DNA from: VRUE01 sp963764365
GTDB taxonomy: Bacteria > Actinomycetota > Thermoleophilia > Solirubrobacterales > 70-9
Direction: 5' to 3'
Assembly: GCA_963764365.1 (NCBI GenBank)
Contig: CAVXSI010000003.1
Span: 1-30,123, forward strand
Length of the DNA: 30,123 nt
Within the stretch, counting starts at the first letter, position 1. The number at the start of each line of letters is the position of its first letter. Positions 8,588 through 15,522 of the stretch are shown one piece after another. The translations under genes were made by a program, and so were the position numbers. The notes under the pieces are model-generated. The model worked only from the letters and a program-made list of their open reading frames with translations, was not told the DNA's origin and did no database searches.

Positions 8588-9361
8588 CGTGCCGCTTCGC
8601 CCCCGGCGGGAAGCCACCCGCGCACCCGCCGGTAGACGGTGTCGGGGTGGCCGCGCCTGAACAGCGTCGCCTCGACCGCGGTCGGCCGGTCGGACGAGCC
8701 GGCGCCGAGGCTGACGACGCGCGATTCCCCGGGGGCGAGAGCGAACGAGCGGACGGTCGGCCGGCGTGCGTCGTTCAGCCTCACCTCCAGCCGGTACGAG
8801 ATGGATTGCCGCTGCTCGCTGGTCACGCCGACCCGCGCCGCTCGGCCGGACTGGTCGGTCGGCGTCATCCACAGTGCCGTGTAGCCGAAGGCGCGGTCGG
8901 CGTGGACGGTCTTCTGGGCGATCGCCAGCGCGGCGATCGCCAGCGCCGGCAGCGCCCACGACGCAGGATCGCGGTCGCCGGCCTCGGCTTCCGCGGCACG
9001 AGCAGCCGGCGCGACGATTCCGGCATCCGCCGTACCGCCGCGGCGCGGCAGCCGCCGAGCACGATCGGCAGCAACAGCAGCGCCCAGGGAGCCCCGTGGA
9101 TGCCGCCCGGGAAGTAGTTGAGCAGGACACTGCCGGAGCGCCAGCGCCGCGAGGCTGATCGCGAAGCTGAGCGGCACCAGCTCGGCCAGCCGATCGGCTG
9201 GCGCCCCGCCGCCGCCACGGTGATCGCATAGCCGGGCAGGTACAGCGCCAGCGGCGCCGCGAAGACGACCCGCAGCGCGCCCGAAGGGGAGCGAGCAGCG
9301 AGAAGACGGCGCAGGCCGACGGCGGCCGCTACCGCAGCCGCAGGTCCGCGTGCCGCCTCAC
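8584..9361 (-). CDS. DUF1616-type membrane protein (several frameshifts)
   Basis: The coding signal is clear but scattered over two or three frames. From the GTG at 9361, the fragments in order are AAAVGLRRLLAARSPSGALR, VVFAAPLALYLPGYAITVAA, VPLSFAISLAALAL, SVLLNYFPGGIHGAPWALLL, and a last segment with LPALAIAALAIAQ and a soluble domain (YTALWMTPTD... to GWLPAGGE). This layout, with several helices and then an exported beta-rich domain, resembles the DUF1616 family of uncharacterised membrane proteins found beside glycosyltransferases. Breaks lie near 9330, 9180, 9140 and 8970. The start overlaps the upstream stop as GTGA, and the stop overlaps the GT2 start as ATGA. Sequencing error is the simplest cause; a pseudogene is possible. 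Confidence 0.65.
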
Positions 9362-11199
9362 GGGCGCCCCCTCAGGTCGTCCCGCGGAGACCGTGCCGTT
9401 GGAGTAGACGACGGTCGTGGCGTTGGCGAATTACGCCGAGGGGCTTGGAGATGCACGTCGATTGGGCAGCAGGCGATTCGTTCCGGGCGGCCGCGGATCG
9501 CGAAGTGTTGCCTTTGATGGCGTTGGAAGCGATTTCGCGCTGGTCGGCGACCAGGAACCGGATGTGGTTTTTCGAGCAGCGGCAGCTCCCAGCCGGACAG
9601 CCCTGACTCGACCAGGATGTCTTCGATGTCCGGGGTCTTGCCTGCCAGGGTCGACTTGCGTCCCGGCATCATCAGTAGGCGCGCCTCGGCGGGATTGGCG
9701 GCGAAGCGCTCGTCTTCGGGAAGGTTGCGCTTCGCCCATTCGGCGACGCCGAGCGGCGGGGCGACGATGGTCCCCCCGCCGGCGCTGGCTCGGATCGGCC
9801 AGGCGAGCTGGAGGTCCCAGGGCCAGCCGGAGATCGCGCCGCCGACCAGCACCACGCCGAGCCCGGCGCTCAGCAGCGTCCGTCCCAGCCACGCTCTGCC
9901 CGTGGGGCGCCAGAGCTCGTAGCCGCCGCTGGCGAGCGTGAAGGCGAGGCCGATGAAGAGGAACTCGCCGGCGCGGTTACCCGTCTCCCAGGCCGCGGGC
10001 GCCAGCCTCAGCGCCAGGGTGCCGAAGAAGGAGAGCGCGGCGATGCCGAAGATCAACGCGAACGGGTTGGATCGGTGGCGTCGCCAGAGCCGGAGCAGGC
10101 CCAGTGGCAGCGCCACCGCCAGCAGCGCCACCGCGAGCAGCGCCACAACGCGCGCGATTGCGGGCGTTTCGACCGTTTCGGTTCCCTTGTTCGCGAACAG
10201 TGCGCGCGGCGGCGCTTCTCCCGATGCCGTGTTGACGATCGCGTGGAAGGCGTTGCCGAGGACCGGCGACAGATAGCCCAGGGTTGCGGTGGCCACGAGC
10301 ACCATCCAGGCGACCGCGAGAACCGCGGCCACCACCGCGAAACTCCACGGGTTCGCCCAGCGCCAGGTCCTGCGCAAGAGCCGGTAGGCGATCGCCAGGG
10401 CGGCGACGATGACGACGAGCGCGTAGGAGGTGAGATGGTGGGTGACGACGATCGCCGCCGTCCCGAGCAGGACCGGGACGGACCACTCGCGAGCCCACTC
10501 CTTCCGCGTCCGTTCTCGCTCGGCGAGCGCCATCAGCACCACCACCAGTAGCGGGAGCGACAGCGACTCATAGGAGAACTGGGCTCCCCAGAAGAGGAAG
10601 TTGAAGTTGCCGGTGTAGATCGCCACCGCGAGGCCGGCCGTGCGAGCGGAGCCGCTGATCCGGGCGAAGAGGAAGAACAGCGCCATCACGAGGGAGAGAC
10701 GGGCGGCTCCGACGAGGACGACGCCCGCCGCGTAGCTCGAGATCCCGGTTAGTTCCGTCAGTGCCGTCGCCGCCCCTTCCAGACCGGGGTAGAAGGGCGT
10801 CACCGGAAGGATTTCGTTTGCGTGGAAGAGGTGGTGGTGGACGCGAATCTGTTCGACGTTGAAGGCGTGCACCAGCTCGTCGGAGAAGCTGAACAGCGGC
10901 GCGTCGCGGATCACCTTGACGCCGTACAGACCGAGGCCCAGGAGGCAGACCAGCGCTAGGCGCTCGCCGGTCGACGCTTCGCGCGAAGTCAGCCGGTAGA
11001 AGATCGGCAGGGCGATCAGCAGGATGCCCGCCCAGTAGATCAGTGGCGACGGGGCCTCGGTGGCGCGCGAGAGCGAGTTGGCGACCGAACAGACCAGCAG
11101 CCCCGCGCCGGCTGCGAGGGCGATCGCCGGGAACCGGCTCGACCGGGCGGGCCGGTTGATCGGAATCACGCTCTTGCCTGGCGCGGCGACCGTAGCCAT
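9358..11199 (-). CDS. Polytopic membrane protein, GT-C/GT39-like
   Basis: A ~613-aa integral membrane protein with about ten or more hydrophobic helices, e.g. FPAIALAAGAGLLVCSVA, YAAGVVLVGAARLSLVMALF and VALLAVALLAVALPLGLLRL. An acidic/His-rich loop early in the protein (FSFSDELVHAFNVEQIRVHH) resembles the first periplasmic loop of GT-C glycosyltransferases, which use lipid-phosphate sugars. The C-terminal soluble part is frame-disrupted near 9570 (after ELPLLEK), about 9440 and about 9380; corrected frames read HIRFLVADQREIASNAIKG and TTVVYSNGTVS before DLRGRP. It starts 31 nt after the LicD stop. The role could be transfer or polymerisation of the decorated glycan on the outer face; this is inferred from topology and context only. 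Confidence 0.7.
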   Translation of the reverse strand: MATVAAPGKSVIPINRPARSSRFPAIALAAGAGLLVCSVANSLSRATEAPSPLIYWAGILLIALPIFYRLTSREASTGERLALVCLLGLGLYGVKVIRDAPLFSFSDELVHAFNVEQIRVHHHLFHANEILPVTPFYPGLEGAATALTELTGISSYAAGVVLVGAARLSLVMALFFLFARISGSARTAGLAVAIYTGNFNFLFWGAQFSYESLSLPLLVVVLMALAERERTRKEWAREWSVPVLLGTAAIVVTHHLTSYALVVIVAALAIAYRLLRRTWRWANPWSFAVVAAVLAVAWMVLVATATLGYLSPVLGNAFHAIVNTASGEAPPRALFANKGTETVETPAIARVVALLAVALLAVALPLGLLRLWRRHRSNPFALIFGIAALSFFGTLALRLAPAAWETGNRAGEFLFIGLAFTLASGGYELWRPTGRAWLGRTLLSAGLGVVLVGGAISGWPWDLQLAWPIRASAGGGTIVAPPLGVAEWAKRNLPEDERFAANPAEARLLMMPGRKSTLAGKTPDIEDILVESGLSGWELPLLEKPHPVPGRRPARNRFQRHQRQHFAIRGRPERIACCPIDVHLQAPRRNSPTPRPSSTPTARSPRDDLRGRP

Positions 11200-11230
11200 C
11201 GGGCGATCTTACGGCGCGCGCGGCGGGCGC

Positions 11231-12214
11231 CTAGCGGTCTCTGCCGGCTTTGAAGCGGCTGAGCAGCGCGTGGGCGCGACGAAATCCGAAGTGACCCAGC
11301 TGCCGGGCGCGGCTGATCGCGGTCGGGCTGCCGAACTCCTCGATGGCGCGATCCAACCAGGCGATCGAGCCGGCCAGGTGCTCCACCGTGTCGCTGCGTT
11401 CCTCCGGCGGGATTTCAGCCACCAGCCTCGCCTTCACCGCTCGGGGTGGGGACAGTGGGACTGCCTCGACCTGCCAGAGCCGCGAGAGCCACGTTTGGGC
11501 GAAGCGACCGCGAGTCGAGAGCTCGGACAGGCGGTGATCCTTCTCGGACATCGTCGCGAGCATTTCCTTGACTCGGGGGGTCATCGCCTCCGGTGGGATC
11601 TCGGGGCACAGTCCCACTCGCAGGATCGGGCGCGCGGGCGTCATGTAGTCGGGCCCATAGCGATGGTCGATCAGAAAACGATCAACAGGTGCGGGCGCGG
11701 GCAGCGACAGCTCGCCGATGCGGACCGGCTCGAGCGTTTCCACGTATCGCTTCGGGAACCGGTGGCCCCGGACGCCCGGCCAGTCGTAGCTCGGATCGAA
11801 GTTCCCTGTGAGGACGTCACCTTCCTCCTGCCAGGTGAAGATGTCCAGGTTCGCCTCATTCTTCGGGCTGTAGTCCACGCGGATGAGGCAAGGTTCCGGC
11901 CTACTGACTGAATGGCCGGCAGCTTCTATCTCCGGTGTCAGCGCAACGATCGCGTCGGTGTCTGCCGCCAGAACGCCAAAATCGACATCCTCATCCCAGG
12001 CAATCAAGGCATGGTCTCGCACCGCTCCGAGCAGCGTTCCGTAGTCGACCCAGTGGGCGATTTCGTTTCTCTCCAGCAACGCATGCATGAAGCTGGTCAG
12101 TTCCAGGAGGTGGTCGGTGCAGCAAGGAGGGCGGGCCGCTCCGATGCCCCAATTCCAGAAGTCACACCGCAGGGTCTCACGCGTGCACCCGCCTGTCCTG
12201 CGCGCGGTCTGCAT
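11231..12214 (-). CDS. LicD-family phospho/phosphono-choline-type transferase
   Basis: A 327-aa LicD-family enzyme. Members transfer a phosphocholine or analogous group from a CDP carrier to a sugar. The hallmark is present early: DYGTLLGAVRDHALIAWDED followed by VDFGV, the acidic catalytic cluster of this nucleotidyltransferase fold. The start is ATG 12214, overlapping the stop of the cytidylyltransferase as TGATG; a longer in-frame reading to 12388 would invade that gene with non-homologous residues. Being next to a cytidylyltransferase and a complete AEP pathway, it most likely moves AEP phosphonate (from CDP-AEP) onto a glycan in the cytoplasm before export. Phosphocholine or another CDP donor is the main alternative. 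Confidence 0.85.
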   Translation of the reverse strand: MQTARRTGGCTRETLRCDFWNWGIGAARPPCCTDHLLELTSFMHALLERNEIAHWVDYGTLLGAVRDHALIAWDEDVDFGVLAADTDAIVALTPEIEAAGHSVSRPEPCLIRVDYSPKNEANLDIFTWQEEGDVLTGNFDPSYDWPGVRGHRFPKRYVETLEPVRIGELSLPAPAPVDRFLIDHRYGPDYMTPARPILRVGLCPEIPPEAMTPRVKEMLATMSEKDHRLSELSTRGRFAQTWLSRLWQVEAVPLSPPRAVKARLVAEIPPEERSDTVEHLAGSIAWLDRAIEEFGSPTAISRARQLGHFGFRRAHALLSRFKAGRDR

Positions 12215-12624
12215 CAGCCCTCCCGAGTGCGCAGTCGGTTCAGTATCTCGCTCGTCGAGATGCCGGCGGTGTAGGGAACCGTCCTCAAGATGCCGAGCGC
12301 GGCGGGAGCTGCGTACATCCGCTCCTTGGCCTCCTCGTCGATATCGTCGCCATGGACGACGAGGTCGATGCGATTCCGGTCGATCCACTCCCCGCTTACG
12401 GAAAGCGGCGCGTCCGCGATCACCTCGTCCACGTACCGGCAGGCCTCGACCACGCCAATCCGCTCCGACATCGTCATTACCGGACGGCGCTTGTATGACG
12501 CAACGGTTGCGTCAGAGTGGATACCCACGAGCAGTGTGTCGCCGAGTTCACGGGCGCGCCGCAAGAACTCGGCATGGCCGTAGTGAAAGAGATCCGCAAC
12601 CATATCGGCGTAGACCCTGGTCAT
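12214..12624 (-). CDS. Cytidylyltransferase, probably CTP:AEP (PntC-like)
   Basis: A compact 136-aa protein of the TagD/phosphocholine cytidylyltransferase family. It shows the HxGH motif (FHYGHAEFLRRARELGD), a conserved RYVDEVI helix, VVHGDD and the C-terminal signature GISTSEI. These are the CTP-binding elements of glycerol-3-phosphate, phosphocholine and AEP cytidylyltransferases. A stand-alone AEP enzyme would make CDP-AEP, the donor for the following LicD protein. In many phosphonate loci this domain is fused to the AEP transaminase; here the two are separate but overlap as ATGA. Substrate is inferred from the neighbours: no glycerol- or choline-specific gene is present, and every upstream gene points to AEP. 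Confidence 0.85.
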   Translation of the reverse strand: MTRVYADMVADLFHYGHAEFLRRARELGDTLLVGIHSDATVASYKRRPVMTMSERIGVVEACRYVDEVIADAPLSVSGEWIDRNRIDLVVHGDDIDEEAKERMYAAPAALGILRTVPYTAGISTSEILNRLRTREG

Positions 12625-13646
12625 TCGCCGAGTATCGAGAAGAGGTCATCGATCACGCGCTCGTTCACGGCGCTGCCCATATGCGCCACCCGGAAGATCT
12701 CCTCTCGCAGCGCGCCCTGTCCCGAATAGATCACGTATCCGTGCTCCAGGCCTCTTTCCATCAACTGATCGAAGTTGCTATCGCCGAGGCGGAATGCCGT
12801 GAGGACGTGCGAGCGGTCCGACTCTGGAAGGAGTGGCTCGAAGATCGTCGAGCCGGTCGTCCAAACGCGCTTCGCGAGTCGCCGATAACGGTCCCGCCGA
12901 TCTTCCGCGGCGAGCAGCTCAAGGGCGATGTCGAGAGAAATGAACGCCTGCACATTCGGGGTATATGGGATTTCCTCCGCATACCGCGCGAGGTCGAGCA
13001 CCGGCACGGTCGATTGTTGTGTCAGGTCCGCTGACCAGAAGACCCCAGCGATGCCCGGCAGGGCCTCCAGGCACTTATTGCTGTTGAAGCAGATCACGTC
13101 GGCCCGTCGATCCACCGGATGCACCGGCAGTGAGCTGACCGCGTCGACGAAGATCCGCGCACCGTGACGTCGGGCGATCGCCGCCACCTCCGCCAGGGGG
13201 TTCAGCAGGCCGGTGGTCGTCTCGTGGTGGACGATTGCGATCCAATCGGGCGCGACAGCCTCGACCTGGGCCTCGAGCGCATCGAGGTGGGGCGGCTGCC
13301 CGATGCCGGCCGCATGCTCGATCACCACGGCGTCCTCGATTCCGGCGAGGGTCTTCGTCAGGCGCCGGCAGTAGACGCCGTTGTCGATGACCAAGATCCG
13401 CCCCCGTACGAGCGAAGCCAGGGCAGCATCGACCGCGAGCCCACCGGAGCCATGGAGGAGGCTCAAACTGTGGGTGGTGGGATCGATCTCGGCCGCCCCG
13501 TAGAGATTTGCGATCACTCGCTGTCGCAGTTCGGCGAACTGCGGCTGGCGATGCGAGAGCTCGACGTTAAACAGGTTCTCCTTGATCGCCGGGTCCAGGT
13601 TCACGGGACCGGGGCTGAACAGGACCTGCCGCTTCTCTTCGAGCAT
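12621..13646 (-). CDS. phnW: 2-aminoethylphosphonate transaminase (PhnW-like)
   Basis: A 341-aa class V PLP aminotransferase. It opens with QVLFSPGPVNLDPAIK, the SPGPV signature of AEP/serine-glyoxylate type enzymes. GSGGLAVDAAL lies at the cofactor phosphate site, and the PLP lysine sits in FNSNKCLEALPGIAGV, close to the SANKCIEGVPG of PhnW. In a biosynthetic setting it aminates phosphonoacetaldehyde to AEP. ATG 13646 overlaps the preceding stop as TGATG, which fixes the start; upstream in-frame residues are not homologous. PhnW also works in AEP degradation, but no phosphonatase or C-P lyase gene is nearby, and the gene lies between decarboxylase and cytidylyltransferase, so synthesis is favoured. 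Confidence 0.9.
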   Translation of the reverse strand: MLEEKRQVLFSPGPVNLDPAIKENLFNVELSHRQPQFAELRQRVIANLYGAAEIDPTTHSLSLLHGSGGLAVDAALASLVRGRILVIDNGVYCRRLTKTLAGIEDAVVIEHAAGIGQPPHLDALEAQVEAVAPDWIAIVHHETTTGLLNPLAEVAAIARRHGARIFVDAVSSLPVHPVDRRADVICFNSNKCLEALPGIAGVFWSADLTQQSTVPVLDLARYAEEIPYTPNVQAFISLDIALELLAAEDRRDRYRRLAKRVWTTGSTIFEPLLPESDRSHVLTAFRLGDSNFDQLMERGLEHGYVIYSGQGALREEIFRVAHMGSAVNERVIDDLFSILGE

Positions 13647-14131
13647 CAGGTCGGTTGGCTGCGCGGCCCAGCCGTCAGGATCGAACGGATCTGCGCTGCG
13701 TTTGCCTCGGGCGGGATGTCGACACGTGGCGGCTTTCCGGCCCGCGCCACCCGAATGACCTCGGTAACTCCGGGATATGTGTCCTCCAGAGGTGCGCATG
13801 GTTGTCCGCCCACTGACTCGTGGCAGCCGTTGTCCAACACGTAGTGGAAGAACGAGCTGGGCGCACGATCACGAATCGTGTGAGTGGTTCCCATGCTCAT
13901 CAGCAGCGAGGCATCACCATTGATTACGACGACCGGCCGTTCGCTGTTGATCGCGATCCCGAGTCCGATTGCCGGTGCCAGTCCCATGCTGCCCTGCATG
14001 TAGAAGACTCCGTGCTCGGGCCCGGCGACCTCACAGACCGCGCGGCTCACGTATCCGGTCGACGCGACGTAGATCGCCTCCCGTCCGTGCCGGTCGAGGA
14101 TCTCACGGATAGCTTCGTCTCTAGCTTTCAT
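13646..14131 (-). CDS. Phosphonopyruvate decarboxylase, TPP-binding (C-terminal) subunit
   Basis: A 161-aa protein corresponding to the C-terminal half of phosphonopyruvate decarboxylase. It has YMQGSMGLAPAIGLGIA and the thiamine-diphosphate/Mg motif beginning VINGDASLLMSMGTTHTI and ending LDNGCHESVGGQ (GD... to ...N, about 28 residues). With the adjacent N-terminal subunit it would decarboxylate phosphonopyruvate to phosphonoacetaldehyde, the irreversible step that pulls the unfavourable PEP mutase reaction forward. I prefer ATG 14131 to the GTG 12 nt upstream because family alignments start near here; both overlap the previous gene. The close relative sulfopyruvate decarboxylase (ComDE) is also split, but PEP mutase and PhnW neighbours favour phosphonopyruvate. 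Confidence 0.85.
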   Translation of the reverse strand: MKARDEAIREILDRHGREAIYVASTGYVSRAVCEVAGPEHGVFYMQGSMGLAPAIGLGIAINSERPVVVINGDASLLMSMGTTHTIRDRAPSSFFHYVLDNGCHESVGGQPCAPLEDTYPGVTEVIRVARAGKPPRVDIPPEANAAQIRSILTAGPRSQPT

Positions 14132-14534
14132 TGTTCTCGCCACTGACGATGATCCAGTTCTCCCACCCGATCAGCTTCAGGAGCCCCTCGTCTACCTCGC
14201 CCATCACGCGGTGTTGGGGCAGCGTGTGTCTGTGGCCGACGACCAGCAGCGGCTCGATTCCGTAGGGAATACAGAGGGACGTGAGTGGGTTGATCGTGTG
14301 GCCGAGCCCGGCGTTTTGCAGATACACGCAGGCACGACGGCCGGTCAGCGAAGCTCCGGCCGCGATAGCCACAGCCTCGGCCTCCCAGGTTGCGGGCACA
14401 TGCTGCGCGTGTGGAAGCTCGTAGGCATCCGCGATCAGGGCCTTCAGGCCGCTGTCCGGGACTCCGGTGAAGAAGTCATAGCCCTCCTCCTGGAGCTCGG
14501 CCAAGAGCCCGTTATCGGATGTAGCGTGCCTCAT
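14121..14534 (-). CDS. Phosphonopyruvate decarboxylase, N-terminal subunit
   Basis: A 137-aa protein equal to the N-terminal (pyrimidine-binding) half of the decarboxylase. It carries YDFFTGVPDSGLKALI, the Glu that activates thiamine diphosphate in ATWEAEAVAIAAG, then VYLQNAGLGHTINPLTSLC and HRVMGEVDEGLLKL. The usual enzyme is a single chain of roughly 380 aa; here the halves are separate genes overlapping by 11 nt, both domains complete, with no frameshift at the junction. It starts at ATG 14534 with a good AAGGA ribosome site, and overlaps the PEP mutase gene by 23 nt. Confidence 0.85.
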   Translation of the reverse strand: MRHATSDNGLLAELQEEGYDFFTGVPDSGLKALIADAYELPHAQHVPATWEAEAVAIAAGASLTGRRACVYLQNAGLGHTINPLTSLCIPYGIEPLLVVGHRHTLPQHRVMGEVDEGLLKLIGWENWIIVSGENNES

Positions 14535-15384
14535 TTTCCTTCAACTCGTCGACGTAGATGAACTCGAAGACCTCGTCCATGCTGACGACCTCGGCATCGG
14601 CGTCGGAGAGCCGTCGGTTCTCCATCACAGCTCCGAAGGTCTTGCGCAGGGCCCGAACGATCGTGCGCACCCCGTAATTGGCGAATATCACCAACGAAAA
14701 GCCGGCGTCCTCGAGCGTCTTGAAGGGCACCGTGTGGTACGTGGTGGGAACGCAGACCAGCGGCGTGGTCTCGGTCTTGAACCAGCGATCCGCGAACTCG
14801 AGGACAGGCGCGGCGTCCGTTCCCTTATGGTGGACGAGGATTCCCTCGGCTCCCGCCGCGGCGTACGCCTTGGTCCTTTCCAGGGCGACGTCCATGCCCA
14901 GCTCCTTGATCAGGGCCTCCGTGCGGGCGATGACCGCAAACTCGGGATTCGTGCGCTTCTCGAGCGCAGCCTGAATCTTGCCGCAGAAGGTCTCGGCCGG
15001 CTCCAAATCATCCTGCATACCGTAGAAGCTGCATCGCTTTGGAAAGGGGTTGTCCTCGATGCAGATACCTAGCGCGCCGGCCTTCTCGAACTCGCGCACC
15101 AGCCGGATCGTGTTGATTGCATTTCCTCCACCCGCATTTCCGTCAACCAACACCGGCGTCTGGACCCGGTCGACCATCTGCTCGACGACCTGCACGTAAT
15201 CTGCGGTGCCCAGGATGTCTGCGTCGGGGAGGCGTGCGGCGGCATGCACCTCGAAGCTGGAGACCCAGAGTCCGTCCGCTCCCGATTCTTCAGCGATTTT
15301 TGCGCCGAGAGCGTTGTGAACGCCAAGCAGCGTCGAAGCGCCGTCGCGCTCAAGCAGGTCTTTGATCGAATATTGGGGCTGCAT
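14512..15384 (-). CDS. pepM: PEP mutase-like enzyme with altered active-site motifs
   Basis: First gene of the operon, 290 aa, isocitrate lyase/PEP mutase superfamily. Context says it rearranges phosphoenolpyruvate to phosphonopyruvate, forming the C-P bond. Family landmarks are GVHNALGAKIAEESGADGLW, FCGKIQAA, VIARTEALIKELG and VIFANYGVRTIVRALRK. Two key sites differ from the canonical enzyme: LDADTGYGN is VDGNAGGGN (second Mg-site Asp replaced by Asn), and the loop EDKxxxxxNS is EDNPFPKRCS. The FPK lysine is kept; the Asn is Cys. I chose ATG 15384, which has AAAGGA six nt upstream and matches the usual length, over the in-frame codon at 15465. It could be a non-canonical mutase clade or an enzyme with another C-P or C-C activity. 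Confidence 0.82.
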   Translation of the reverse strand: MQPQYSIKDLLERDGASTLLGVHNALGAKIAEESGADGLWVSSFEVHAAARLPDADILGTADYVQVVEQMVDRVQTPVLVDGNAGGGNAINTIRLVREFEKAGALGICIEDNPFPKRCSFYGMQDDLEPAETFCGKIQAALEKRTNPEFAVIARTEALIKELGMDVALERTKAYAAAGAEGILVHHKGTDAAPVLEFADRWFKTETTPLVCVPTTYHTVPFKTLEDAGFSLVIFANYGVRTIVRALRKTFGAVMENRRLSDADAEVVSMDEVFEFIYVDELKENEARYIR

Positions 15385-15481
15385 GGCCGTCCTTTGCACG
15401 AGGGAGAGGGGGTTAGGGCGAGTCAAGGATAGATTCTTCGCTGCCGATATACGGATCCCAGCCACCGATGTGCGAGGCCGC

Positions 15482-15511
15482 TTGCACTCGCCAAAGGGTT
15501 TCCGGGATAAT
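15482..15511 (+). promoter_or_regulatory. Candidate promoter of the ABC exporter operon
   Basis: TTGCAC (15482-15487) and GATAAT (15506-15511) are separated by 18 nt. Only 11 nt separate the -10 box from the Wzm ATG at 15523, so the transcript would be leaderless or nearly so. No Shine-Dalgarno is seen before this ATG, which fits. The phosphonate operon starts 138 nt away on the other strand. Confidence 0.5.
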
Positions 15512-15522
15512 CCCGCACCGCG

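Noticed and set aside
7502..9229. A 575-codon open frame covering the GT2 and DUF1616 genes on the minus strand
   Set aside because: Its translation is mostly Arg/Ala/Pro-rich out-of-frame sequence; only short parts (the GT2 N-terminus) match a family. It is open because of high GC, with real genes in other frames.
12215..12388. 58-codon N-terminal extension of the LicD gene
   Set aside because: It lies wholly inside the cytidylyltransferase gene and is not LicD-like; the ATG at 12214 overlapping the stop is the better start.
13647..13799. 51-codon extension of the AEP transaminase
   Set aside because: It is a shifted frame of the decarboxylase subunit; SPGPV starts right after the ATG at 13646.
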